DNA of 45,333 nt, from the NCBI GenBank assembly GCA_946481615.1, contig CAMLOR010000003.1, forward strand, positions 1 through 45,333. The letters run 5' to 3'. Below are positions 1-9,382 of this stretch, one piece after another. Position 1 is the first letter of the stretch. Each line of letters begins with the position of its first letter. The notes beneath the pieces were generated by a model. It saw only the letters and a list, made by a program, of their open reading frames with translations, ran no database searches and was not told the origin of the DNA. The position numbers and the translations under genes were made by a program. Origin of the DNA: an uncultured Aquimonas sp. (lineage in GTDB: Bacteria > Pseudomonadota > Gammaproteobacteria > Xanthomonadales > Xanthomonadaceae).

Positions 1-251
1 TGACCCCGGGGCTCGACGAGTACGGCTACGGGCTGTGGATATGGGATCAGAAAGGCGACGGCCGTCCGTTCCGCGCCGCGGTGCGCTTCGGCGGGATCAT
101 GGGAGCGAACGGCGTGCTCTATCGCGTGCTGTCGGACGACCTCACCATCGTGATCCTGAGCAACACCAACGCGACGGATCTGGGTGAATTCGCCGATCGC
201 ATCGCCAGGGCGGCGCTGCGCACCAAGGATGCCGCGGCGCACGGAGACTGA
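1..251 (+). CDS. Serine hydrolase (beta-lactamase superfamily), C-terminal end only
   Basis: This is the 3' end of a gene that begins before the window, read in the frame starting at base 3 and ending at the TGA at 249-251, giving 82 residues. The visible stretch has the pattern YGYGLW, then G-x-x-GAN, then D-x-TIVILSNTN. This is the usual C-terminal part of class C beta-lactamase-like or D-aminopeptidase-like serine hydrolases, where the glycine-rich segment replaces the KTG/HxG motif before the last beta strand. The SxxK nucleophile motif would lie upstream and cannot be seen, so the substrate is unknown. The next gene is convergent. The 113 bases between them show nothing recognisable. Confidence 0.75.
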   Translation, partial: TPGLDEYGYGLWIWDQKGDGRPFRAAVRFGGIMGANGVLYRVLSDDLTIVILSNTNATDLGEFADRIARAALRTKDAAAHGD

Positions 252-364
252 CGTGTCGCGCGGGATGCTCGATGGCCTGCGATCACGCCGATCCGCACGC
301 GCGCAATGCAGCGGTGGTGAGCGCAGAAACGGCGAGGCGCCGTGATCGCGCGGCGCATCGTCTT

Positions 365-3172
365 CTAGCGGCGCGGCATCGCCTCGAACCTCACCCACAC
401 GGCGCCGTCGACGTCGCTGCGGTTCGCGCCCAATGAGGAGACCTCGCGCGCCGTTTCGGAAGCGGCGTCGGTCGCGCCGAGTTTTGCCTCGAGCACCGAC
501 TTGTACATCAGCATCTCGGCTGCTCGCAGGCGGCTGTCGGGCACGAGTCTTCCTTGGCCGGCAAGGGCACGTTCGATGTCCTGCAACGCCGCGCGATCGT
601 CGCCGCTGGCCTCCAGTGCCTTCGCCCGCAGATAGCGCGCCAGCACGGCGGTGTCGCCGGCCTCCTGTCCCATCCTGGCGAGCATCGCGAGCGCCGCCTC
701 GCAGGTGGCGAGCGCTTCTTTCGCGTCGCCGCGCGCGAGCGCGATCGCGCCGTGCTGGCGCAGGATCTTCGCGGTGTACAGATGGTCGTGCGCGAACAGC
801 GCTGTGGCCGTTTCGTAGGCGCGGTCGTTGTGCCTGCGCGCGTCGTCGATGCGGCCGCTGCCCAGATAGGCTTCCGCCAGCTTGTGATCGGTGGTGGCGC
901 AGGTGCGCGTCGGCGGCAGGCCGGGCTTTTCGCACCATTCGCGCGCGCTGCGCAGGTGCTCGAGTGCGCGCCCGTACTGACGGCGCTTGAGCGCCAGATC
1001 GCCGAAGGCCTGCATCACGTTCGCGATGCGAAGATGGCCGGGGCCGTAGACCGATTCGAACATCTTCAGCGCTTCGGCCAGCAACGGCTCGGCCTCGGCC
1101 AGGCGTTCGCGCAGGATCAGGTCGCGACCGCGGTCGAGCAGCGCGCGCGCGAGCCAATCGTGCGGTGGCTCGTAGATGCGGCGGGCGACGTCGACGCCCT
1201 CGCGCGTCAGCGCATCGGCAGCGGCGAGGTCGCCGATCGCGGTGCGCGCGGCGGCCAGTCCGCGGATCGCCTCGACGTAGGCCGGGCCCGGCGCGATGGT
1301 GCCGTTGCGCCAGCCCGGCATCAGGGCTTCGAAGGCCGGGATGGCCTCGCGATAGCGTCCCGCACCGATCAGCATGCTGGGCGGCATGACCAGCGCCGCA
1401 CGGCCCTTCGCCGTGCCCGGGCCGTGGAAGCGCGCGGCCAGCGACGCGGCCTCGGGCGCGATCGCCAGCGCTTCGTCGACGCGAGCGGAGAACATCAGCG
1501 CGCTCGGATAGTTCAACAGCGCCTCGGCCTTGGCCGCGGTATCGGTCTCGAGGATCTGCGGCCACCAGGCTTCGTAGGCGTCGGCGGCTTCGCGGTAGCG
1601 CGTGAGCCGGAGCAGCAGCGTCGCGCGCAGCAGTTCGATATCCAGCACTTCGGTGTGATCGGGCCGGAAGATCATCCGGCCCACGTCGGCCGCGTCGCGA
1701 TACAAACGCTCGGCATCGGCGTAGTCGCCGTTGGCGACGCTGACCTCACCCAGCGTGCGGAGCAGCTCGAAGCGTGTCGCCGCCGCCAGTGCGGCGTTGC
1801 CGCGGATGCGTTCGGCCGCGCGGCGTACCAGCACGTCGGGCGTGGGACGCTGATCGCGCGGCGTTTCTTCCTTGGCGGACTCGAACAGGCTCACGAGGAA
1901 ATCGCGCACCATCAGCGCGCGCGTCGCCTGCTGGCGCGCTTCGCGCGATTCGACGATCACGGCCCAGGCGGCGGCGATCAGGGCGATGCCCACGACGACG
2001 AGGAAGCCCGTGGCCAGCGCATGGCGCTGCACGAACCGCGTCACGCGGTAGACGTTGGAGGACGCACGCGCCGTGATCGGCCGTTGCTCCACGTAGCACT
2101 GGATATCGTTGGCGAGCGCATCGGCGGAGCGATAGCGTTGCTCCGGAAGCGCCGCCGTCGCCCGCGCCACGATCGTGTCGAGATCGCCGCGCAAGGCCCT
2201 CGCCAGTTCGCGCGGCGGCGGCAGACCGGTGGCACCCACAGCAGCGCGCACGCTGCTGGAAAGCGGGCCTTCGATTTCCGACCAGCGCCTCCCGGTGAGC
2301 ATCTCGGCCAGGATCACGCCCAGCGAATAGACGTCGGTGGCGCGCGTGATCGGCTCGGCGCGGTATTGCTCCGGCGCCGCGTAACCGGGGCTCAGCGCGC
2401 GATCCTCCGGCTGCGCCGCAGTGGCGTCCCACTCGTCGAGCAGCAGCGCGATGCCGAAATCGAGCACTTTCGCCTGGCCGCCGCGCGTCACCAGCACGTT
2501 GGACGGTTTCAGGTCGCGATGCACGATCAGCGCGCGATGCGCCGCGTCCACGGCGCGGCACACCTCGCACATCAGGGCGAGGCGCGCACGCAAGGGCAGG
2601 GCGTGTCGTCGCGCGTGTTCGGTGATCGGCAGACCGTCGACCCACTCCATCGCGATGTAGGGAATCCCGGACGCATCGATGCCGCCGTCGATCAGTCCGG
2701 CCAGGTTCGGATGGTTCAGCCGGGTGAGCATGCCCTGCTCGCGCCGGAAGCGGCGCTGGGCCTCGGGCGTCTTCAGTCCCGTGCGCAGCAGCTTCAGCGC
2801 CACGATCTGCTGGCCGTCGCCGATCTGCCGATGCGCGCGGAACACGACCGAGGAGCCGCCTTCGCCGAGCACCGCGTCGAGCCGGAACGGGCCCATGCAG
2901 GAACCGATCAGGCGCGCGACGTCGGCTTCGGCTTCGTCCAGGCGCACGATCAGCGTCGCGGCGGTCTGATCGAGCACGCTGGGGCGATCGGAACCGAACG
3001 CCAACATCGCGCGCAGTTGCGCGCGCGTTTCGGGATCGGCAACGCAGGACTCGAGCCATCCGGCACGCTCCGCGGCAGGCAGCGCGGCGGCCTGCTCGAA
3101 GGCCTCGCGCAGACTTTGCGCTGCCCTGACGGGCGCACCTTCGACCGGATCGGCAGCGTCGCCCTGGGACAC
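365..3172 (-). CDS. Transmembrane Ser/Thr protein kinase with C-terminal TPR-type repeats
   Basis: The 935-residue protein has an N-terminal helical stretch (1-90), a Hanks-type kinase domain (about 93-360), one membrane segment (about 386-408) and a long TPR-like C-terminal half. Kinase landmarks are the glycine loop GEGGSS, the lysine in ALKLL, the catalytic loop HRDLKPSN with H218 and D220, DFG, and APEQ. It is therefore an intact RD kinase. The start is GTG at 3172, four bases after the stop of the ECF sigma factor gene, so the two are probably one operon. In kinase-linked ECF sigma factors of Xanthomonas and Vibrio the kinase activates the sigma factor by phosphorylation; the same relation is inferred here. 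The TPR half faces the other side of the membrane from the kinase and could sense a protein or cell-envelope signal. No SD is obvious before the GTG. Confidence 0.88.
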   Translation of the reverse strand: MSQGDAADPVEGAPVRAAQSLREAFEQAAALPAAERAGWLESCVADPETRAQLRAMLAFGSDRPSVLDQTAATLIVRLDEAEADVARLIGSCMGPFRLDAVLGEGGSSVVFRAHRQIGDGQQIVALKLLRTGLKTPEAQRRFRREQGMLTRLNHPNLAGLIDGGIDASGIPYIAMEWVDGLPITEHARRHALPLRARLALMCEVCRAVDAAHRALIVHRDLKPSNVLVTRGGQAKVLDFGIALLLDEWDATAAQPEDRALSPGYAAPEQYRAEPITRATDVYSLGVILAEMLTGRRWSEIEGPLSSSVRAAVGATGLPPPRELARALRGDLDTIVARATAALPEQRYRSADALANDIQCYVEQRPITARASSNVYRVTRFVQRHALATGFLVVVGIALIAAAWAVIVESREARQQATRALMVRDFLVSLFESAKEETPRDQRPTPDVLVRRAAERIRGNAALAAATRFELLRTLGEVSVANGDYADAERLYRDAADVGRMIFRPDHTEVLDIELLRATLLLRLTRYREAADAYEAWWPQILETDTAAKAEALLNYPSALMFSARVDEALAIAPEAASLAARFHGPGTAKGRAALVMPPSMLIGAGRYREAIPAFEALMPGWRNGTIAPGPAYVEAIRGLAAARTAIGDLAAADALTREGVDVARRIYEPPHDWLARALLDRGRDLILRERLAEAEPLLAEALKMFESVYGPGHLRIANVMQAFGDLALKRRQYGRALEHLRSAREWCEKPGLPPTRTCATTDHKLAEAYLGSGRIDDARRHNDRAYETATALFAHDHLYTAKILRQHGAIALARGDAKEALATCEAALAMLARMGQEAGDTAVLARYLRAKALEASGDDRAALQDIERALAGQGRLVPDSRLRAAEMLMYKSVLEAKLGATDAASETAREVSSLGANRSDVDGAVWVRFEAMPRR

Positions 3173-3176
3173 GGCG

Positions 3177-3725
3177 TCAGGCCATGCGCGCCAGCAGGAA
3201 CGCGCGCGCGAACTGCCAGTCGCGATCGACGGTGCGGCGCGTCACGCCCAGCAGTTGCGCGCATTGCTCCAGCCCCAGCCCGGCGAAGAAATGCAGATCC
3301 ACCACTTCGGCGGCACGCGCGTCTTCCCGCTGCAGCGCGCGCAGGCCGGCGTCGAGTTCGAGCGCCTGGGCCGGATCGATCGACGCGGCTTCCACGCCCG
3401 GATCGGTGAGCGAGATGCGCAGCAGGCCGCCGCCGCTCCTGAGCCGGGCGCGGTGCCGCGCCCGCTCCATCAGGATGTAGCGCATCGATTGCGCGGCATA
3501 GGCGAAGAACGGGCGCGGACCGCCGAAGCGCAGCCGCTCGGTCTGCGCCAGCTTGAGGTACAACTCGTTGAGCAGCACCGTCGTGTCCACGGTCTGCGGC
3601 GATCCGCCGCGCCGACGCTCGCTCCGGGCCAGTCTGCGCAGTTCCTCGTAGAGATCCGTGATCAGTTCGTCGACGCTGCGTTCGCCGTCGACGGTTCCGA
3701 CCACGTCCGGATTCGGTGTCGACAT
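3177..3725 (-). CDS. ECF-type RNA polymerase sigma factor linked to a Ser/Thr kinase
   Basis: The 182-residue protein has sigma region 2 (about 18-95, with VLLNELYLKLA and FFAYAAQSMRYILMERARHRAR) and sigma region 4 (about 125-180, with DLHFFAGLGLEQCAQLLGVTRRTVDRDW as a helix-turn-helix). Length and pattern fit the ECF group encoded beside Hanks-type kinases. I chose the ATG at 3725 because it begins a compact sigma factor; the open frame extends further upstream but the extra translation is not sigma-like. The gene is followed after four bases by the kinase gene and is divergent from the large secreted protein gene at 3867, which is a plausible target. The conserved Thr residues in TVDTTVLL (region 2) are candidates for phosphorylation; that is inference. 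Confidence 0.88.
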   Translation of the reverse strand: MSTPNPDVVGTVDGERSVDELITDLYEELRRLARSERRRGGSPQTVDTTVLLNELYLKLAQTERLRFGGPRPFFAYAAQSMRYILMERARHRARLRSGGGLLRISLTDPGVEAASIDPAQALELDAGLRALQREDARAAEVVDLHFFAGLGLEQCAQLLGVTRRTVDRDWQFARAFLLARMA

Positions 3726-3866
3726 CGGAACGCGCCTGGGAGGACGGGACGAGTATATCGGCGGGCCCGAGAGCCGGACCCGGAAGGCATGTCGCAAATC
3801 CGCGCGAAACGGCATTCGTCGGGTGCGGAAAGGCTCGCAACGCCACGCCACGCCCCGGAGGCATCG

Positions 3867-6353
3867 ATGATCGCTACGGCCCGTCCACCGCGCCGCGGCT
3901 GGCTGCTTCGCTGGACCCTGGCCGCCTTCGGCATCGCGCTTCTCGTGCCAGGCGCACAGGCCGCCACCATCACCGTCACGAGCGCGGCCGACACCGTCGC
4001 CGCCGGCGGCGGCTGCACGCTGCGCGAAGCGCTCGCGAATGCCAACGCCGACAACGGGGCGCAAACCGACTGCGCCGCCGGCACCGGCGACGACACCATC
4101 GTGTTCGACACGGCGGCGTTTCCTGCAGGCACGGTGACGACGATCCTGGTCGGCGAGCCACTCGTGGCGTCGACATCCAACATCAACCTCGAATTGACCG
4201 TCGAGGGCGACAATCGCGTCGCGCTCGACGGCGGCAATGCGACGCGCGTGTTCGTGTCGGACATCAGCTTCACGGTGCTGTCCCGCCTCGCCGTGCGCAA
4301 CGGCCGCGCCGCGGAGGGTGGCGGCATCTTCCACTGGCACGGGACGCTGCGGCTCTTCGGCTGCACGCTGTCGGGCAACGTCGCCACCGGCGGCGATGGC
4401 GGCGCCCTGCTGTCCCTTTCCGGCGTCCGGCTCTACGTCCACCACACCACGTTTTCGGGCAACAGCGCGGTCAGCGGCGGTGCGGTCGCCGCTTACGGCA
4501 CCATTTCGGAAATCGTCGACAGCACCTTCGCCGGGAACACCGCCTCGGACCGCGCCGGCAGCCTTGCATCCAGCCCCGGCAGCGTGACGCTGACCCGCAG
4601 CCTGCTGGCGGAGGGCGCGGCGTCACTGGGCCCGCAGTGCTACGCGGGCCTCGGGGGCAACTGGGACGGCGGCGGCAACGTACAGGCGGGCGACGACACT
4701 TCCTGCGAAGGGCCCGGCATGCCGCTGGCGCAATCGAACCTCGGGCCGTTGCAGGACAACGGCAACCGGCTCGGGACGCATCTGCCCGGCGGCATCGGGG
4801 TGGACGCCTATGCCTGCCCGACACCCGACCCGGCCACCGACGTACGCGGCGTCGCGCGGCCGCAGGGCGGCATGTGCGATGCGGGCGCCGTCGAACTGCG
4901 CTATCACACGTTGACGGTGACGGCGGCCGCGGGCGGCAGCGTGACCTCCGACTCGCTGCCCGCCGCCAACGCCGGGGGCATCGCGGCGTGCACCTCCGCC
5001 GGCGGCTCGTGCACTGCGAAATACAGCAGCGAAGGCAGCGCGATCTCCGTCGGCCTGACCGCGACGCCGGCCGCGGGCCACTCGTTCGGCGGCTGGGGCG
5101 GCGCCTGCGCCGGCGCGGGCAGCAATCCTTCGGCCACGGTGCAGATGAGCCAGGCACGCAGCTGCAGCGCGGACTTCCAGACCATCCCGATCGGCACCAT
5201 CGACTTCGGCACCTTGCCCGCGCTGGACGCGCCCGAAGGCGACGGGACGCGCACGCTGTCCATTCCTTTGACGATGAGCCAGGCGACCACCGGCGCGGTG
5301 ACCTTGCAATACATGCTGACGCCCGCGGCCGGCAGCACCGGCGTGGTGGCGCAGGACTTCCTCTCCCCGGCCACCGGCAGCGTGACTTTCCCCGCCGGCA
5401 GCACGAGCGGCGTGCTGAATTTCGATGTCGACGCGGATAACGACCCGGAGGCGGACGAGGCCTTCGACCTCGCGTTCGCGGTGACGACGACGCTGCCGCC
5501 GGCGAACACCGAGCCCAACGCGCTGCTCGCGCCGGCCGTCGCGGCCGGGCTGACCATCACGCTGCGCAACGACGACATCGTCTCCACCATCGCCTTCGGC
5601 GCGCTGCCCACGCTCGTCGCTTCCGAAGGCAACGGCGGAACGCGCACCCTCGCCATCCCGCTGACCGTGAGCCCGGCGCCGGATGCGCCGGTCACGCTGG
5701 CCTACACGCTCGCGCCAGCGGCCGGCAGCGCCGGCACCGTCGGAGGCGACTTCACCGCGCCGGCCACGGGCACCGTCGAATTCCCCGCGCTGGCAACCAG
5801 CGCCACGCTCGAGCTGCCCATCGTCGCGGACGCGATGGTCGAACCGGACGAATCCTTCGTGCTCGGCTTCGCCGTGACCTCGACCGGCGCGGGCGGCGAT
5901 CCGAACCCGAATGCCGCGCTCCATCCCGGCGTCGCCGCCGGCCTGACGCTCGGCCTGCAGAACGACGACAGCGCGGTGATGACCGGCACCGGCACCGGGA
6001 TCGACGAGAACGATGCCGTCGGCCAGGTGACCACGACGTTCTCGCTCTCCGCACCCGTGCAGGGCGGCTTCACGGTCACCTACATCCTCGTCGCGGTCGA
6101 CGCGACGCCGGGCGTGGACTACGTCGACGCCTCCTACACCCTCGCGCACGGGGGCGGCACGAACCAGCAACACGTGCTCACCTTCGACATTCTCGACGAC
6201 AGCCAGACCGAAGAGTTCGGCGACATCCTGTTCTGGGACGGGAGCAACCTCCAGTGCACCTTCCCGGCCTGCCCGATCACCTTCCAGGGCGGCGGCGTCA
6301 ACATCCTGGACGACGAGATACGCCGGTGGGTGTTCGGGGATGGTTTCGAGTAG
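3867..6353 (+). CDS. Large secreted CSLREA / beta-helix / Calx-beta repeat protein with DGFE tail
   Basis: The 828-residue protein is probably exported. After a signal peptide (1-30, cut after AQA) comes a CSLREA-type motif (GGCTLREALANANADNG, about 45-65), then a right-handed beta-helix-like region to about 345. One Cys-containing InlB-like repeat follows (about 346-438), then two clear Calx-beta domains (about 439-570 and 571-700) and a third, weaker one (about 705-820). The last residues are VFGDGFE, a motif shared with other secreted proteins in this window. The start at 3867 has a good SD (GGAG at 3857-3860). The open frame runs further upstream into the divergent sigma gene, but the signal peptide fixes the start. 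The role is likely surface adhesion or matrix; the substrate is unknown. It lies divergent to the sigma-kinase operon and may be under its control (inference). Confidence 0.85.
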   Translation: MIATARPPRRGWLLRWTLAAFGIALLVPGAQAATITVTSAADTVAAGGGCTLREALANANADNGAQTDCAAGTGDDTIVFDTAAFPAGTVTTILVGEPLVASTSNINLELTVEGDNRVALDGGNATRVFVSDISFTVLSRLAVRNGRAAEGGGIFHWHGTLRLFGCTLSGNVATGGDGGALLSLSGVRLYVHHTTFSGNSAVSGGAVAAYGTISEIVDSTFAGNTASDRAGSLASSPGSVTLTRSLLAEGAASLGPQCYAGLGGNWDGGGNVQAGDDTSCEGPGMPLAQSNLGPLQDNGNRLGTHLPGGIGVDAYACPTPDPATDVRGVARPQGGMCDAGAVELRYHTLTVTAAAGGSVTSDSLPAANAGGIAACTSAGGSCTAKYSSEGSAISVGLTATPAAGHSFGGWGGACAGAGSNPSATVQMSQARSCSADFQTIPIGTIDFGTLPALDAPEGDGTRTLSIPLTMSQATTGAVTLQYMLTPAAGSTGVVAQDFLSPATGSVTFPAGSTSGVLNFDVDADNDPEADEAFDLAFAVTTTLPPANTEPNALLAPAVAAGLTITLRNDDIVSTIAFGALPTLVASEGNGGTRTLAIPLTVSPAPDAPVTLAYTLAPAAGSAGTVGGDFTAPATGTVEFPALATSATLELPIVADAMVEPDESFVLGFAVTSTGAGGDPNPNAALHPGVAAGLTLGLQNDDSAVMTGTGTGIDENDAVGQVTTTFSLSAPVQGGFTVTYILVAVDATPGVDYVDASYTLAHGGGTNQQHVLTFDILDDSQTEEFGDILFWDGSNLQCTFPACPITFQGGGVNILDDEIRRWVFGDGFE

Positions 6354-6377
6354 CCGGCGCACCGCCAGCGCCGAGGC

Positions 6378-6950
6378 TCACGGCGTCTTTTCGATGCCGG
6401 CCAACGCGTCGCGCAGCCATAGGCGTGCGGCCTGCCAATGCCGTTTCACGGTGGCCGCGGAAACGTCGATCGCCTGCGCGGTTTCCTCGATGTCCAGGCC
6501 GCCGAAGTAGCGCAGTTCCACGACGCGCGCCTTCACCGGGTCGATCCGTTCCAGGCGCGCGAGCGCGGTGTCCAGGTCGAGAAGATCGATCGCGGCGGCC
6601 GGCTGTTCGAGGCCGGACAGCGTCACGCGTTCGCCGCGGTCGCGCTTGGCGCGTGCGCGGGTTCGCGCGTGGTCGATCAGGATCTCGCGCATCAGCCGCG
6701 CGCCGATCGCCATCAGTTCGCGCCGCCCGCCCGTCGTTTCCGGCGCACGGCCGGCGAGGCGCAGCCAGGCTTCGTTGACCAGTGCGGTCGGCTGCAGGGT
6801 GTGATCGCCGCGCTCGCGCCGGAACATCTGCGCCGCCAACTCGCGCAGCTCGGGATACAACACGGCCGCCAGGCGATCGCGCGCGGCGGTGTCGCCCGCG
6901 CGCCAATCGTCGAGCCACGCCGTCACCTGCGCCGGTTCGCGTGGTTCCAT
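6378..6950 (-). CDS. ECF-type RNA polymerase sigma factor (second, kinase-linked)
   Basis: The 190-residue protein has sigma region 2 (about 10-100, with HTLQPTALVNEAWLRLAG and REILIDHARTRARAKR) and sigma region 4 (about 125-185, with VVELRYFGGLDIEETAQAI and SAATVKRHWQAARLWL). TLQPTALVxEAYLRL-type text is the signature of the same kinase-associated ECF family as the gene at 3177. The start ATG at 6950 lies 43 bases from the start of a divergent Ser/Thr kinase gene, so the pair shares one short control region. The gene converges on the secreted-protein gene ending at 6353, with a 24-base gap. It is likely controlled by phosphorylation rather than by a membrane anti-sigma factor, since none is encoded nearby (inference). 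Confidence 0.9.
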   Translation of the reverse strand: MEPREPAQVTAWLDDWRAGDTAARDRLAAVLYPELRELAAQMFRRERGDHTLQPTALVNEAWLRLAGRAPETTGGRRELMAIGARLMREILIDHARTRARAKRDRGERVTLSGLEQPAAAIDLLDLDTALARLERIDPVKARVVELRYFGGLDIEETAQAIDVSAATVKRHWQAARLWLRDALAGIEKTP

Positions 6951-6993
6951 GACGCCGAACTATACTGCCCGCGGGGGAAACGGGGTGACGCTC
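6951..6993. promoter_or_regulatory. Short divergent control region between sigma factor and kinase genes
   Basis: The 43 bases between the two start codons are unusually AT-rich at their centre. The plus strand reads TATACT at 6961-6966, a good -10 hexamer for the kinase gene. The opposite strand of the same bases gives TATAGT, a possible -10 for the sigma gene. No matching -35 TTGACA is visible at the right spacing on either strand, which would fit control by an alternative sigma factor or an activator. The assignment is by eye and tentative. Confidence 0.35.
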
Positions 6994-9321
6994 ATGGCCG
7001 ACGACACGTTCGACGCCGACGTGCTGCGATTGCTCGACGCCGTGCTGCAGCAGCCCGCGACGCAACGCAGTGCGTGGCTGCGGGCGCAGACCGTCGCGGA
7101 TTCCGTGCGCACGCGCGTGCAGGAGATCCTTTCGCGCCAGGACACGCTGGCCAACTTCCTCGAAACGCCGGCGCCCGCGATGCCGGCCGGCGAACTCGTG
7201 GCGGGCCTGCGCCTGGGCGCCTGGTCGCTGGTACGCCCGCTCGATGCCGGCGGCATGGGCGTAGTGTGGCTGGCGCGGCGCGCGGACGGCGCCTACGAGC
7301 AGCCGGCGGCGATCAAGTTCGTGCGTATCGATGCCGCGCTCGGCGCCGCCGCGCGCGCCGCACTGCTGGCGCGCTTCGACACCGAGCGGCGCCTGCTCGC
7401 GCGCCTGGATCATCGCAACATCGCGCGCGTGATCGATGGCGGCAGCACGCCGGCCGGCGTGCCGTGGCTGGCGATGGAATTCGTCGACGGCCAGCCGCTC
7501 GCGGCGTGGTGCGAGGCGCAGGGACTCGACGTGCGCGCACGCGTCGCGCTGATGCGGCGCGTCTGCGACGGCGTGCATGCCGCGCACCGGCATCTCGTCG
7601 TGCATGGCGACCTCAAGCCCGCCAACATCCTGATCGACGCCGCGGGCGAACCCCGGCTGCTCGACTTCGGCATCGCGCGCACGCTCGACCCCGGCGACGG
7701 CACGCACACCGTGACGCAGCTGCACGCGATGACGCCCGCCTACGCGAGCCCCGAGCAGATGCGCCTGGAACCGCTCACCACGGCCTCCGACGTGTATTCG
7801 CTCGGCGTCGTGCTGTACGAACTTGCGACGGGCGTGCGGCCGTACTCGCTCGAAGGACTGAGCCCCGCGCAGAGCGAGCGCGTGGTGTGCGACACCGATC
7901 CTGCGCCGTTGCGGCGGGCCGCAGCGGTGCGGCCCGCCGGTGCGATCGGGGCCGACCTCGAGCGCATCGTCGCCAAGGCCATGCACAAGGATCCGGCGCG
8001 GCGCTACGACACCGCGCAGGCGCTTGCCGACGACCTGCAACGCTACCTCGAACGCCGCCCGGTGCTCGCGCACCCGGATTCCTTCGGCTATCGCGCCGCG
8101 CGATTCCTGCGACGCCATCGGCTGGCGAGCGCCGCGGCCGCGATCGCCTCGCTCGCGCTGCTGGCGGCCGCGGGCATCGCCTGGCAACAGGCGCAGCGCG
8201 CCGGGCGCGCTGCGCAGGACACCGCGCAGGTCAACGCCTTCCTGCTCGACGTGTTGAACGTGTCGAGTCCCTACGCCGCTGGCAGCGAACTCACGCTCGG
8301 CGAAGCGCTCGACGAGGCCAGCGCGAAAGTGGACGAGCGTTTCGGCGGCCGGCCCGATCTGTCGGTCGCCATCCGCACGGCCCTGGGCGAGAGCCAGTTC
8401 GCGCGCTACCGGCTCGAACAGGCCGAAAAGCAGTTGCGCCTGGCGCGCAGCGACGCCGAGCGCGCCTTCGGCCCGGACGATGCGCGCAGCGTGCAGGCGC
8501 TGTCGTCGCTGGCCAGCGTGTTGAAGGAACGCGACGAAACCACTGCGGAGGCGCGCGAGCTGTTCGTCGAGGCGGTCGCGCGGCTGGAGCGCAGCGGACA
8601 AACGGGCACCCCGCTTCACGCCGCCGTGCTCAACGATCTGGGCGTGATGCATCTTGTGGCCGAGCAACCCGCCCAGGCCCTGGGTTATCTCGAAAAGGCC
8701 GCCACGATCGATGCCGGCGACGACCGCGCCGCGCAGGAGGAGCGGGCGCGCACGCTCGCCAATCTGGCGCAGGCCGCGCGCGGCAGCGGCGATCTCGACC
8801 GCGCCGATGCGCTTTACCGACAGGCGCAACCGGTGCTCGAAGCGCTCTACCCCGAAGGCGGCCCGCACCTGGCCGTGATCCTCAACAACCGCGCCCGCCT
8901 GGCCTGGGTGCGCGGCCACGAAGACGAAGCGCTCGCGCTGCAACTGGAGGCGGTCGCGATGCACCGCCGCTCGTTCAAGGGCGACCACGTCATGGTGCTG
9001 GTGCCGATGACGAATCTGGCGCGGATGGCGCTCGACCGTGGCGACGTCGACCTGGCCGCCACCTGGGCGCCGGAAGCGCTCGCGATGGCAGATCGCCTGT
9101 ACGCCGAGGCGCCGCACGCCTACCTCGTCAACGCGCTGGCCGCGGTCGTGGCGGTGGGGCTGGCGCAGGAACGCTTCGATGAGGTGGCTGCACCTGCCGC
9201 CCGCATGCGCCGCGTGCTGGCCGCGCTGGACGAGCCGCCGGCCTCGACCCGGGATTTCGCCGCGCAACTGCTGGAGACGCTCTGCGCACGGGCCGACCGG
9301 CCGGCGGCGGCCTGCCCCTGA
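6994..9321 (+). CDS. Transmembrane Ser/Thr kinase with TPR repeats; non-RD catalytic loop
   Basis: The 775-residue protein has the same layout as the kinase at 365: N-terminal helices (1-65), kinase domain (about 75-345), a membrane segment (about 375-395) and TPR-like repeats to the end. Visible motifs are the glycine loop DAGGMG, the lysine in AAIKFV, the catalytic loop HGDLKPAN (H204, G205, D206), DFG and SPEQ. The Arg of HRD is replaced by Gly, so this is a non-RD kinase and may not depend on activation-loop phosphorylation. I chose ATG 6994; a GTG at 6985 in the same frame, preceded by a G-rich stretch, is an alternative. It is divergent from the ECF sigma gene and followed 61 bases later by two secreted-protein genes. 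Confidence 0.88.
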   Translation: MADDTFDADVLRLLDAVLQQPATQRSAWLRAQTVADSVRTRVQEILSRQDTLANFLETPAPAMPAGELVAGLRLGAWSLVRPLDAGGMGVVWLARRADGAYEQPAAIKFVRIDAALGAAARAALLARFDTERRLLARLDHRNIARVIDGGSTPAGVPWLAMEFVDGQPLAAWCEAQGLDVRARVALMRRVCDGVHAAHRHLVVHGDLKPANILIDAAGEPRLLDFGIARTLDPGDGTHTVTQLHAMTPAYASPEQMRLEPLTTASDVYSLGVVLYELATGVRPYSLEGLSPAQSERVVCDTDPAPLRRAAAVRPAGAIGADLERIVAKAMHKDPARRYDTAQALADDLQRYLERRPVLAHPDSFGYRAARFLRRHRLASAAAAIASLALLAAAGIAWQQAQRAGRAAQDTAQVNAFLLDVLNVSSPYAAGSELTLGEALDEASAKVDERFGGRPDLSVAIRTALGESQFARYRLEQAEKQLRLARSDAERAFGPDDARSVQALSSLASVLKERDETTAEARELFVEAVARLERSGQTGTPLHAAVLNDLGVMHLVAEQPAQALGYLEKAATIDAGDDRAAQEERARTLANLAQAARGSGDLDRADALYRQAQPVLEALYPEGGPHLAVILNNRARLAWVRGHEDEALALQLEAVAMHRRSFKGDHVMVLVPMTNLARMALDRGDVDLAATWAPEALAMADRLYAEAPHAYLVNALAAVVAVGLAQERFDEVAAPAARMRRVLAALDEPPASTRDFAAQLLETLCARADRPAAACP

Positions 9322-9382
9322 CCTGAGCCGTTCCGGCGCCATTCGTCGCAGGGGTCATCGAGCCCCCGCGATCGGACCCGCC

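Noticed and set aside
554..3409. A very long plus-strand open frame opposite the kinase and sigma genes
   Set aside because: It is Arg/Ala/Gly/Gln-rich with no domain text, while the minus strand encodes clear kinase and sigma motifs. Such shadow frames are expected in GC-rich DNA.
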